Shown one piece after another: positions 7,130 through 14,797 of a stretch of 22,249 nucleotides of DNA (the stretch's first letter is position 1; every line of letters starts with the position of its first letter). The stretch comes from Bryobacterales bacterium. Its GTDB lineage: Bacteria > Acidobacteriota > Terriglobia > Bryobacterales > Bryobacteraceae. Below the pieces are notes generated by a model. The model was not told where the DNA came from. It saw nothing but the letters and a program-made list of their open reading frames with translations, and did no database searches. A program made the translations under genes and the position numbers. The DNA is taken from assembly GCA_016789785.1 (NCBI GenBank), contig JAEUQE010000141.1, positions 1-22,249 of the forward strand, in the 5' to 3' direction.

Positions 7130-10100
7130 ATGAGACTCGCGATTGTCACTCCGTTTCTTGTTCCGCTAATTGCTTTCGCGCAAACCAACGTGGGCCAGAT
7201 CTCGGGTAAGGTCTTCGACTCGAGCGGAGCGGTCATCACGCGAGCCGCCGTTCGCGCCACGGCACCCGCCACAGGTCTGACACTCGAAACCATCACGGAC
7301 GAAAGCGGCTATTACAGTTTCCCGTCGCTGACACGTGGCATCTACGATGTGCGCGTCGCCAAGTCCGGGTTCCGTCCGGCGGAATCGACCGGAGTGGTAC
7401 TGGAAGCCTCTTCCCGGCGCACCCTCGACTTCACTCTCGAAGTCGGCCAGGTCACGGAGGCCATATCCGTCGTCGCGCAGGGCCAGCAAGTGCAAACCAG
7501 TACCGGCGACGTGTCGACCGTGGTCACTGAGAAGCAGCTTTCGCAAATCGCGCTCAACGGCCGCAACTACACGCAGTTGCTGCGCCTGATCCCCGGTTCG
7601 GCGACGGTGGGCGGGCTCGACCCGTTCGGGCTGGCGCTCTCCACCACTTCAACCCGCATCAACGGCGTCCGCTCGAACTCGATCTACTTCACGCTTGACG
7701 GCGTTGACAACATGGACAATGGCGGCAACTCCAACGCCATCATCTCGCCGAACGTCGACACGATCAGCGAGGTGCGCGTTCTGACCTCGAGCTATAGCGC
7801 GGAGTTTGGAGGCCGCAGCGGCGCGATGGTCAACGTAGTTACGAAGTCGGGCACACGCGAGTTTCATGGCACTGCATTCGAATTTGTCCGCAACGACCGT
7901 TTCGATGCCCGCAGCTTCTTTGCGCGCACGCGCCCACCTCTGCGGTTCAACAATTTTGGCTGGACACTCGGCGGCCCCGTCTACTGGCCCGGCCGTTTCA
8001 ATACCGATCGCCAGAAGCTCTTCTTCTTCGGCGGCCAGGAGTACAAGCTGAACCGTCAGGCAACGGTGCAGACATCCGTGGTGCCAACGGTGTTGGAGAA
8101 ATCGGGTGACTTCCGGGGCTCCTCACTCGCCGCACCCCTGGATCCAGCGGCGAACAACGCTCCCTTCGCCGACCGCGTGATTCCCACCTCGCGCATCTCG
8201 CGCAATGGGGCTGGGCTGCTGCGGCCTTATCCCAACCCGAACTTTGCGGGCCCTGGCGGCAACTACGTCGCGACTGCTTCCAATCGCACGGACACGACCG
8301 AGAACATGATCAAGGTTGACTGGCTGCCCACCAACAGGCAGCAGGTGATGTACCGTTTCACACATCAGGATTGGGACCTCTTCAACGGCTTCCAGGGGAC
8401 CGCGATGGGTTTCGTGCCCGGTGGCCGGCCGCGTCCAGGTTGGACCACCGTGCTCAGCCATAACTATACGATCAATCCCACCACCATCAACTACGTGAGC
8501 TTTTCCGTCACGGCCAACCAGATCCAAGGCCTGCCCGCCAACGACATTCTGCGCCGTGACACGCTTGGGCTCAACTACCCCGAGATTTTTCCTGCCAACA
8601 ACTACCGTGTCGGCCCGTCGGTCAACATCGCGGGCTTCACTGGTTACAACGTGGGCGACCGCATACGGAATCTGAACACGACCTTTCAGTGGCGCGACGA
8701 CTTCAGCAAGGTCCTCGGATCGCACACCATGAAGGCCGGCGTGCAGTACACGCGCAGCCGCAAGGATCAGAACAACTCGGGCGCCAACGACAACGGCACA
8801 GTCACCTTCAACACTTCCGCGGCCCGCTCCACGCGCAACGTCATCGGCGACGTGCTTCTCGGCAACTTCCAGAACTACACCGAAGGGCAGGTGGATACGG
8901 CGTGGTTCGCGCGCATGGATCAACTCGAGATGTATGTGCAGGATTCCTGGCGCGTGTCGCGCAAGCTGACACTGGAGGCGGGCGTTCGCTACAACCTTGT
9001 GTATCCGCTCTATAGTGCGCTCGGCAATTTCACGACCTTCGATCCCACGCGCTTTTCGCTGGCCAACGCGCCGCAGGTGCTCGCTTCCAATGGTGCTCTC
9101 TCCGGCGCCGGCGATCCCTGGAATGGCATCGTGATCTTCGGGTCCGGTTTTCCTGACCGCGCCAAAGGGCGGATTCCCGCCGTCGATGTCCCCAACGTCA
9201 ACAGGCTCTTCGTTGGCCTGCCGAAGGGCGGCGCCGCCACAGACTACTCCAATTGGGGTCCGCGCGTGAGCTTGTCGTACGATCCTCGCGCCAACGGCAA
9301 GACCGCGGTCCGTGGGGGCTTCGGCATCTTCTATGACCGCATCCAGACCGATTTCCTGGGCGGTAGCTCGAACAATCCTCCGTTCGCTGGTAGCGCGAAC
9401 ATCTTCGATGGCAATATCGACAACCCCGGCGGCGGCACTCAGCGGGAGTTTCCCGCCAATCTGAGCGGCATCATGCTTGGTCTGCGTACGCCGCGCGTGA
9501 TCACCTACAATCTTGGCGTCCAGCAGGAAGTGCGCGAGGGGCTGATCGCCGACTTGAGCTACGTAGGCACGCTCGGCCGCAATCTGCTGCGCACCATCAA
9601 CATCAACCAGCTCCCCATCGGGACGGCGCAGGCGAACCGGGGCGTGAATCTGAACTCTCTTCGCCGGTACCGGGGCTATGGCAACATCAATCTCCAGGAC
9701 ACCGGCGACAGTTCGAACTACAACAGCTTCCAGGCAGGTCTGAACCAGCGCTATCGCAGCGGCCTGAACTTCGGAATCTCGTATACCTTCTCCCGCACGC
9801 TCGACACCTCGGGAGGCAACTTCCAGGATGTTTTCAATGGCGCCGCCGACTACGGGTTGTCGGGCATCCACCGCGCACACATCCTCAACGTCAACTGGGT
9901 CTACGAGCTGCCGTTCTTCGCCAAGGACACCCGGCGTTTTGTACGGCTTCTTCTGGGTGGTTGGGAAGCGAGCGGCATCAGCATCTATCAGAGTGGCGCA
10001 CCGAACTCGATTACAGTGCCGGAAGATGTCGCGGGGATCGGCGCGGGATCCACTCGAGCCGATGTGGTTGGCACGCCATCCCTACCGCGCGGAGAGCGCA

Positions 10101-10426
10101 CCCTTGAGCGCTGGTTCAACACTGAGGCGTTTCTCCCCGGCGCGCGAATGACGCCCGGACGCTTCGGCAATAGCGGCCGCAACATCCTGATTGGCCCTTC
10201 ATTCACCCAGCACGACGTCGCGCTGATGAAGAACTTCCGCCCCACCGAGCGGTTCGGGATCCAGTTTCGCGCGGAAAGCTTCAACGTGCTGAACAACCCC
10301 GCGTTCACGGCCATCAACACGACGGTACGCGTCGACGGACAGGGACGGCCCGCGCAAAACTATGGAGCCGTTACGGCCTCCGGGCCTGGACGCGTTCTGA
10401 GTTTCGGATTGAAATTGCTTTTCTGA
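7130..10426 (+). CDS. Oar-like TonB-dependent receptor with carboxypeptidase-regulatory-like domain
   Basis: This outer-membrane protein has 1098 residues from ATG 7130. A signal peptide (MRLAIVTPFLVPLIAFA, then QTN) is followed by a carboxypeptidase-regulatory-like beta-sandwich (about 20-105; GQISGKVFDSSGAVI, ESGYYSFPSL, GIYDVRVAKSGF). A TonB plug follows (about 108-245; LNGRNYTQLLRLIPG, IYFTLDGVDNMDNGG, SAEFGGRSGAMVNVVTKSGT), then a long beta-barrel ending in LSFGLKLLF with the terminal Phe expected of barrels. Such receptors are abundant in Acidobacteriota and take up unknown large substrates. ATG 7130 is chosen over ATG 7097 because it starts the signal peptide directly. The start codon sits in the loop of a CGAGTC/GACTCG hairpin. 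No SusD-like partner is adjacent, so the substrate cannot be inferred from context. Confidence 0.95.
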   Translation: MRLAIVTPFLVPLIAFAQTNVGQISGKVFDSSGAVITRAAVRATAPATGLTLETITDESGYYSFPSLTRGIYDVRVAKSGFRPAESTGVVLEASSRRTLDFTLEVGQVTEAISVVAQGQQVQTSTGDVSTVVTEKQLSQIALNGRNYTQLLRLIPGSATVGGLDPFGLALSTTSTRINGVRSNSIYFTLDGVDNMDNGGNSNAIISPNVDTISEVRVLTSSYSAEFGGRSGAMVNVVTKSGTREFHGTAFEFVRNDRFDARSFFARTRPPLRFNNFGWTLGGPVYWPGRFNTDRQKLFFFGGQEYKLNRQATVQTSVVPTVLEKSGDFRGSSLAAPLDPAANNAPFADRVIPTSRISRNGAGLLRPYPNPNFAGPGGNYVATASNRTDTTENMIKVDWLPTNRQQVMYRFTHQDWDLFNGFQGTAMGFVPGGRPRPGWTTVLSHNYTINPTTINYVSFSVTANQIQGLPANDILRRDTLGLNYPEIFPANNYRVGPSVNIAGFTGYNVGDRIRNLNTTFQWRDDFSKVLGSHTMKAGVQYTRSRKDQNNSGANDNGTVTFNTSAARSTRNVIGDVLLGNFQNYTEGQVDTAWFARMDQLEMYVQDSWRVSRKLTLEAGVRYNLVYPLYSALGNFTTFDPTRFSLANAPQVLASNGALSGAGDPWNGIVIFGSGFPDRAKGRIPAVDVPNVNRLFVGLPKGGAATDYSNWGPRVSLSYDPRANGKTAVRGGFGIFYDRIQTDFLGGSSNNPPFAGSANIFDGNIDNPGGGTQREFPANLSGIMLGLRTPRVITYNLGVQQEVREGLIADLSYVGTLGRNLLRTININQLPIGTAQANRGVNLNSLRRYRGYGNINLQDTGDSSNYNSFQAGLNQRYRSGLNFGISYTFSRTLDTSGGNFQDVFNGAADYGLSGIHRAHILNVNWVYELPFFAKDTRRFVRLLLGGWEASGISIYQSGAPNSITVPEDVAGIGAGSTRADVVGTPSLPRGERTLERWFNTEAFLPGARMTPGRFGNSGRNILIGPSFTQHDVALMKNFRPTERFGIQFRAESFNVLNNPAFTAINTTVRVDGQGRPAQNYGAVTASGPGRVLSFGLKLLF

Positions 10427-10499
10427 AGCGCTGACCACGCCGCAGATTCCAGGGATCTCAGCCTGTTCCCCGGGAGACGCTGTCCCCGGAGTGAGCAGC

Positions 10500-10523
10500 G
10501 GTCAACGCCCGCGTGCGCTGACC
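10500..10523. terminator. Imperfect hairpin between convergent genes
   Basis: GGTCAACGC (10500-10508) pairs with GCGCTGACC (10515-10523) in 8 of 9 positions, with a 6-base loop. It abuts the GlcG-like stop codon. A further copy of GCGCTGACC lies at 10428-10436, just after the receptor stop, so alternative pairing with 10500-10508 is possible. No U-tract is present. It probably serves both converging genes. Confidence 0.35.
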
Positions 10524-11000
10524 CTACTTGGCGGCGAGTTTCGTAAGCACACTCACCCCGGCCTGCGCGATGATGCCGTCCTGGTTCGACTGCACGCCGC
10601 TCACACCGATCGCTCCCAGGATCTTTCCGTCCACCATGAATGGCAATCCGCCTTCCACCGGAATCGCTCCCGGCAGTTTCAGGATCGCCTGGCGGGTTGG
10701 AAGCGCGTCTTCAAACGCCTTGGTCGGCCTCTTAAACCTTACGGCGCTCTGCGCTTTTGCAATCGCGACATCAATGCTGCCGATCTGCGTCTCATCCATG
10801 CGCTGGAGATAGATCAGATTGCCACCATCGTCGAGGATCGCGATCACCACGTTCCAGTTGTTGCGTTTGGCTTCCGATTCCGCCGCCGCCGCGATCTGTT
10901 TCGCCGCGTCGAGAGTCAGAGCCTTCTTTGTGGCGAGTCCCTGGCCGAACGCCAGAGCCGCTGTCATCAGCGTGAGGGAAAGGACAGAGAGATACCGCAT
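10524..11000 (-). CDS. Secreted GlcG/HbpS-like haem-binding family protein (DUF336)
   Basis: This is a complete 158-residue protein with a signal peptide (MRYLSVLSLTLMTAALAFG, then Q). The mature part is one GlcG/HbpS domain: LDAAKQIAAAAESEAKRN, VVIAILDDGGNLIYLQRMD (51-69), DVAIAKAQSAVRFKRPTKAF (77-96) and the glycine-rich end EGGLPFMVDGKILGAIGVSG (116-135). Family members bind haem or corrin-like ligands, or act as small-molecule sensors; HbpS binds and degrades haem. The specific ligand here is unknown. A periplasmic location is inferred from the signal peptide. It converges with the receptor gene and is divergent from the ferredoxin. It is a paralog of the frameshifted gene at the left edge, and the presence of this intact copy could allow decay of the other. 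Confidence 0.9.
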   Translation of the reverse strand: MRYLSVLSLTLMTAALAFGQGLATKKALTLDAAKQIAAAAESEAKRNNWNVVIAILDDGGNLIYLQRMDETQIGSIDVAIAKAQSAVRFKRPTKAFEDALPTRQAILKLPGAIPVEGGLPFMVDGKILGAIGVSGVQSNQDGIIAQAGVSVLTKLAAK

Positions 11001-11071
11001 GGCAGTTTTCTACGGTACTTGCGCGCGAAGAGGAAAGTCAACTGCCGTGGGCCGGTTTCCTTGCCGCCAGT

Positions 11072-11101
11072 TTGTGTTCCGGCGCGCCGCTATGCTATAC
11101 C
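11072..11101 (+). promoter_or_regulatory. Candidate promoter of the ferredoxin gene
   Basis: TTGTGT (11072-11077) and TATACC (11096-11101) are separated by 18 bases. The predicted start leaves a leader of roughly 45-50 bases that contains a purine-rich ribosome binding site (GAAGAAGAGG) 8 or so bases before the ATG at 11156. Confidence 0.4.
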
Positions 11102-11155
11102 GATTCTTTAGCTCTCAAGCCACGCAATCGAATTGAAGGGAAGAAGAGGACCTCA

Positions 11156-11416
11156 ATGGCATACGTCATCGCTGAACCATGTATCGGGACGAAGGACACC
11201 GCGTGTGTCGATGCGTGTCCTGTAGACTGCATCCACCCGAAGAAGGACGAAGAGAAGCACGCCTCCACGGAGATGCTGTATATCGACCCGCAGGAGTGTA
11301 TCGACTGTGGCGCTTGCGTCCCTGTATGCCCGGTATCGGCGATTTTCGCGCTGGATGATCTGCCGGAGAAGTGGGCAGCCTACGCGGAAAAGAACGCGGC
11401 TTTTTACGGCCGCTAG
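11156..11416 (+). CDS. fdxA: 7Fe ferredoxin ([3Fe-4S][4Fe-4S])
   Basis: This 86-residue cytosolic electron carrier has an N-terminal MAYVIAEPCIGTKDTACVDA, the usual start of the seven-iron family. Its cysteines are C9, C17, C21 and C25, then C48, C51, C54 and C58. By comparison with the Azotobacter-type protein, C9, C17 and C58 should bind the 3Fe-4S cluster, and C21, C48, C51 and C54 the 4Fe-4S cluster, with C25 free. The long gap between C9 and C17 without a CxxC is what marks the 3Fe site. ATG 11156 has a GAAGAAGAGG ribosome binding site. It stands alone on the plus strand, so its redox partner cannot be read from context. Confidence 0.93.
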   Translation: MAYVIAEPCIGTKDTACVDACPVDCIHPKKDEEKHASTEMLYIDPQECIDCGACVPVCPVSAIFALDDLPEKWAAYAEKNAAFYGR

Positions 11417-11426
11417 ATTCCAAAGC

Positions 11427-11444
11427 CCGGCCTTTTACGGCCGG
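11427..11444. terminator. Hairpin between ferredoxin and queD ends
   Basis: CCGGCC (11427-11432) and GGCCGG (11439-11444) form a perfect 6-base stem with a TTTTAC loop that includes the queD stop codon. It lies between two convergent genes and could terminate both. A similar stem GCGGC/GCCGC with a TTTTTACG loop (11396-11413) lies at the end of the ferredoxin gene. Confidence 0.4.
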
Positions 11445-11815
11445 TAAGTCGCAACAGAGGTGTCCGTTTCCCAGACCTGCACGGAACGGATGTGAACGGG
11501 CACCTTCCCCATCCCCTCTTCCAAACCCCGCTGCATTTCCTCACAGAAGTACTTCGCCATGTTCTCAGCCGATGGGTTGATCTTGTCGAATGGCGGCAGA
11601 TCATTGATGAACTGGTGGTCGAGGTACTCGATTGCCTTGCGAAGAACGCGCTTGATCTCGCCGAAGTCGACAAGCATTCCGATGTCGTCCAGCCCTTCGC
11701 CGTGCATGGTGATGCAAACCTTGTAGTTATGCCCGTGCACCCGCTCGCACTTGCCGCGATAATTGCGGAGTGCGTGGCCTGCGGCGAAGGTTTCCGATAC
11801 GGCGACTTCAAACAT
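11435..11815 (-). CDS. queD: 6-carboxytetrahydropterin synthase (QueD/PTPS family)
   Basis: This 126-residue cytosolic enzyme of the preQ0/queuosine pathway converts 7,8-dihydroneopterin triphosphate to 6-carboxytetrahydropterin. The zinc ligands H14, H27 and H29 and the catalytic C23 are in AGHALRNYRGKCERVHGHN. LDHQ (65-68) supplies the Asp-His pair, and VWETDTS (114-120) the pterin-anchoring Glu116. I chose ATG 11815 because it gives the standard N-terminus MFEVAVSETFAAGHAL; longer starts read through the end of the helicase gene in another frame. The first 8 bases overlap the dinG stop, so translation is probably coupled. No queC, queE or queF is in the window. A eukaryote-like 6-pyruvoyl-tetrahydropterin synthase role is less likely but cannot be excluded by sequence. 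Confidence 0.92.
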   Translation of the reverse strand: MFEVAVSETFAAGHALRNYRGKCERVHGHNYKVCITMHGEGLDDIGMLVDFGEIKRVLRKAIEYLDHQFINDLPPFDKINPSAENMAKYFCEEMQRGLEEGMGKVPVHIRSVQVWETDTSVATYRP

Positions 11816-13739
11816 GAAAGAACTTCTCCACTTCCGTCCAGTCCATTGTGAAGCGGTAGTCGGGGAGGCTGTCGAAGAAGACCTGCCCGTACCGCTGTTT
11901 GGTGATCCGGTTGTCCAGTAGCGAAAGAACGCCACGATCGGAGCGGCTGCGGATCAACCTGCCAAAGCCCTGCTTCAGAGCGATCGCGGCTTGAGGAATC
12001 TGGTAGTCGTAAAATGGATTCCCGCCGCCCTCGCGGACCATGCGCACGCGCGCCTCCACAATCGGATCGCTAGGCACGGCGAAGGGTAACCTATCTATGA
12101 TAACGCAGCTCAACTGATCGCCTGGAACGTCCACACCCTGCCAGAACGAGGAGGTGGCGAAGAGGACCGCGTGGGGGGTCTGGCGGAACTTCTCAATGAG
12201 GGCGTGACGTGGCGCGGTGCCCTGCAGCAATGCGGGATAGTCAATTTCCAGAGAGACGCGGTCGTAAACGAGACGCATCTGCTGATAGCTGGTGAAGAGA
12301 ACGAAGGCGCGGCCCCGGCTGACGTGGAGCAGGCGCAGGATCTCGTCGCAGGCAGCTTGGGTAAAGGCGGGGCTGCGCGGGTCGGGAAGGTGCTGGGGAA
12401 CATAGAGCAGCGCCTGCCTGGAGTAGTCGAACTGGCTGGGGACTTCGAGCGTGCGGGCGTCGGGAACGCCTACCCGTTTCTTCACAAAATCAAAGCTGCT
12501 CGCGACCGTGAGCGTGGCGGAGGTGAGGATCACCGTGTCAATCCGTTCGAAGAGCTTTTCGCTGAGCAGTGCGGAGACATCAATGGGGGTGGCTTGCAGG
12601 AAGCAGCCCCGGCCACGGCGTTCGGTCCAATAGACGAATTGGCCATCGCGGCTTTCCATCCAGAAGCGGAGCGCCGAATGCATCTCACGGGCGCGGCGGA
12701 GCAGGGGCAACACGTCCTCCGGGGCGCTCTTGATGAGTTCCAGCGAGGTCCACACGAGTTCGAATCCCGCCAGCACGTCTTCGTACTTTTCACGATGCTC
12801 GCTGAGGAAGGAGAGGTGTTCGGAGAAGCCCCGGCGGCCCTCCGTTTCGCCGAAGAGCCAGAAGAACTGCTCGGCGGCGTCCTGAAGGCGGATAAGGAGA
12901 CGATCGAGTTCGGGAGAGGCGAAATTCTTGCGGCGCGAGACGGCGCTGGCGTCCCGGACAAGATCCTGAACCTGATAGTTAGAGATGCTGACGCCGAAGT
13001 AGGCGCCGGCGACATCCTCGATCTCGTGGGCTTCGTCAAAGATCACGGCGGTGTACTCGGGCAGAATGCCGCCGAACTCTTCGTCTTTGACGGCGAGGTC
13101 GGCGAACAGGAGGTGGTGGTTCACGATGATGATGTCGCTCTCGTGAGCCCGCTGGTGCATCTGGGTGATGAAACAGCGTTCGAACTGCGGGCATTTCTGG
13201 CCGGTGCAAAGCTCGCGGCGCGCATCGAGTTTGGCCCAGGCGGTGCTGCCTTCGGGCAGGTCGCGGATTTCGGCGCGGTCGCCCGTTTCGGTCAGCGGTT
13301 CCCAGTCCCGGATCAGCTTGAAGTCGGTGAGTTCTTCCAGGCCGTCGAGGATGGGTTCATTTTCGGCGGCGATCAGTTTCTGGCGGCAGAGATAGTTCGC
13401 ACGACCCTTCATGTAGCTGACCCGAAGGGGCTGCTCGAAATGCTGTTGCAGGAAGGGCACGTCTTTGTAGAAGAGCTGCTCCTGGAGGTTCTTGGTGCCA
13501 GTGGAGACCACAATGCGCCGGCCGGAGAGAATCGCGGGGACGAGGTAGGCGAGGGTCTTGCCAGTGCCGGTACCGGCTTCGACGATCAGATGGCGATGGT
13601 CCTCAAGGGCCGCTTCCACGGCTTCGGCCATTTCGATCTGGCCCCGGCGAAATTCGTAGTTCGGGTGCCATTTGGAGAGTGGGCCTCGCTGCGAAAAGAA
13701 CGCGCGGGCACGAAGGGTTTTCGCCGCGGGAGAGTGCAT
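11808..13739 (-). CDS. dinG: DinG/XPD-family ATP-dependent DNA helicase
   Basis: This 643-residue superfamily 2 helicase has an iron-sulfur cluster and is expected to move 5' to 3' and act in repair and R-loop or structure removal. Visible motifs are Walker A EAGTGTGKT (54-62), the Fe-S cysteines C118, C178, C183 and C189, VNHHLLFADL (206-215), the DEAH box (235-238), the helicase motif III-like LTSATL, FATSSFWQGVDVPGD, and motif VI QGFGRLIRSRSDRG near the C-terminus. There is no exonuclease domain, unlike Gram-positive DinG. A -10-like TATACT lies 10 bases before the ATG with no Shine-Dalgarno, which suggests its own near-leaderless promoter. It is 78 bases downstream of the second CHAD gene and overlaps queD by 8 bases. 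The cluster cysteines all being present argues for a functional protein. Confidence 0.93.
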   Translation of the reverse strand: MHSPAAKTLRARAFFSQRGPLSKWHPNYEFRRGQIEMAEAVEAALEDHRHLIVEAGTGTGKTLAYLVPAILSGRRIVVSTGTKNLQEQLFYKDVPFLQQHFEQPLRVSYMKGRANYLCRQKLIAAENEPILDGLEELTDFKLIRDWEPLTETGDRAEIRDLPEGSTAWAKLDARRELCTGQKCPQFERCFITQMHQRAHESDIIIVNHHLLFADLAVKDEEFGGILPEYTAVIFDEAHEIEDVAGAYFGVSISNYQVQDLVRDASAVSRRKNFASPELDRLLIRLQDAAEQFFWLFGETEGRRGFSEHLSFLSEHREKYEDVLAGFELVWTSLELIKSAPEDVLPLLRRAREMHSALRFWMESRDGQFVYWTERRGRGCFLQATPIDVSALLSEKLFERIDTVILTSATLTVASSFDFVKKRVGVPDARTLEVPSQFDYSRQALLYVPQHLPDPRSPAFTQAACDEILRLLHVSRGRAFVLFTSYQQMRLVYDRVSLEIDYPALLQGTAPRHALIEKFRQTPHAVLFATSSFWQGVDVPGDQLSCVIIDRLPFAVPSDPIVEARVRMVREGGGNPFYDYQIPQAAIALKQGFGRLIRSRSDRGVLSLLDNRITKQRYGQVFFDSLPDYRFTMDWTEVEKFFHV

Positions 13740-13749
13740 CCGAATCTTC

Positions 13750-13755
13750 AGTATA
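13750..13755 (-). promoter_or_regulatory. Candidate -10 element before dinG
   Basis: TATACT on the minus strand ends 10 bases before the dinG ATG. It lies in the 78-base gap after the second CHAD gene. No consensus -35 is seen. Any transcript from here would have a leader of only a few bases. Confidence 0.3.
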
Positions 13756-13817
13756 GGGACGTTGACGGCGATCCGTAAGTTGGATCTCCTCAGCCAGCTA
13801 CAAGCAGCAGCCCATGA

Positions 13818-14378
13818 CTACGTCACTGGCTCCGAAGAACGCGTTGCTTTGCGAAGTCCTTTGGGGAGTCGCTGCGTGGCGGCGGATACTACTTGCGATC
13901 GAGACTTCGATCGCGGTTTTCCGGCTGAACGTGCAACTCGCGACAACATTTCCTGCCAGCCCGATGCCTCGCCATCCGCGTCGAAGGCGTCTGTCCAATA
14001 CTTGCGAAACTCACGGCTCTTCGCGCGGCTCATGCGATCGAGATACGCGCGCAGACCGGACGCCTCCGGGCTTTTCTGTGCGCAAATCAACTGGCGCGTC
14101 GTCTCGTAGTCGTTCAGTTCGCCGAGCAGTGTCTGCACCTGGCGCAGTTGTTTCAGCGGCTCATCCAAACGCGTGCCGAACAAGGGTTGAAACAGCTCCA
14201 GCAAGTAACGAAAGTGCTTCGTCGCCAGGCGGAACTCATGCAACTCCGCAAACGACGACCGCTTCCGTGCCGCCTTTCTTCCAGCCGAGAAGTACGCGCG
14301 CGCGAATCGTGGAAGCTCGCGGTGCGCATTCGCCAGGCAGGACTCCTCCGGCCGCCACCGGCCTTCCAGACGTTTCAT
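13818..14378 (-). CDS. CHAD domain, C-terminal half, with basic tail
   Basis: This 186-residue protein carries the second helical half of a CHAD domain. The signature is ELHEFRLATKHFRYLLELF (45-63), with H47, R50, K54, R57 and Y58, followed by LKQLRQVQTLLGELNDYETT (75-94). CHAD domains bind polyphosphate through conserved basic residues on a two-fold helical fold, usually within a single chain of about 250-300 residues. The last 35 residues are basic and Ser/Arg/Lys rich (GKPRSKSRSQ, LPKGLRKATR) and may be disordered. Its ATG overlaps the stop of the preceding CHAD half as ATGA, so the two halves are probably made together and assemble into one fold. The alternative is a single gene split by a one-base frameshift. 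Cytosolic; a polyphosphate-binding role is inferred from the family and from Ppx upstream. Confidence 0.8.
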   Translation of the reverse strand: MKRLEGRWRPEESCLANAHRELPRFARAYFSAGRKAARKRSSFAELHEFRLATKHFRYLLELFQPLFGTRLDEPLKQLRQVQTLLGELNDYETTRQLICAQKSPEASGLRAYLDRMSRAKSREFRKYWTDAFDADGEASGWQEMLSRVARSAGKPRSKSRSQVVSAATQRLPKGLRKATRSSEPVT

Positions 14379-14797
14379 GCCTCGGCCCCCTTGAGACGCA
14401 GAAGCTCACGCCATTGCGCGCAGATCTGTTCCCGGTGCCAGCCGCGAACCCGAGTGAGCAGCTTTCGCGAGTGCGCCTGCCGCTCCTTGCGAAGTCGAGT
14501 GCAGACCGGAGCAGTCAAAGGCAACTCCGCGGATTTGAACAATCCAAGAGCGATGTCGCGGCTGCGGATTTCAGCGGCGATGTCCATCACCTCGCGCAAC
14601 CGGGAGCGAACCTGCTTGACGGCTTTCTTGCCGAGCAGTGACCGGAATGCGCGAAGGGCCTGTGTGAAGCGGCGAATGGAAACACGCAGATCATGAATGG
14701 CCTCCGCGTCCCGTTCCGTGGCGGCACGCGTTACCTCGGCTTCCAGCCGGTCGATCAGGCTGGCAACACGTTGCTGGGCGTAGGCTTCGAGCGTCAT
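14375..14797 (-). CDS. CHAD domain, N-terminal half
   Basis: This 140-residue, all-helical basic protein carries the first half of a CHAD domain: EAIHDLRVSIRRFTQALRAF (32-51), with H35, R38, R42 and R43, then LREVMDIAAEIRSRDIALGLF (67-87), which matches the family's Lx..L(G)xxRDxDV segment. The start is the ATG at 14797, which overlaps the ppx stop as ATGA. A longer frame upstream only reads antisense-like low-quality sequence within ppx. It ends at 14375, again in an ATGA overlap with the second half. The protein is too short for a complete CHAD fold. Together with the next gene it would make a normal-length CHAD. A polyphosphate-binding partner of the upstream phosphatase is the simplest role. 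Confidence 0.8.
   Translation of the reverse strand: MTLEAYAQQRVASLIDRLEAEVTRAATERDAEAIHDLRVSIRRFTQALRAFRSLLGKKAVKQVRSRLREVMDIAAEIRSRDIALGLFKSAELPLTAPVCTRLRKERQAHSRKLLTRVRGWHREQICAQWRELLRLKGAEA

Noticed and set aside
8123..9880. 585-codon open frame antisense to the TonB-dependent receptor
   Set aside because: It lies wholly opposite a well-supported gene, has no recognisable domain, and its composition (Val/Arg/Ala/Gly rich) is that of a complementary-strand shadow in GC-rich DNA.
12171..13778. 535-codon open frame antisense to dinG
   Set aside because: Opposite a helicase with all motifs intact. The Glu/Gly/Phe/Ala-rich translation is a shadow with no family resemblance.
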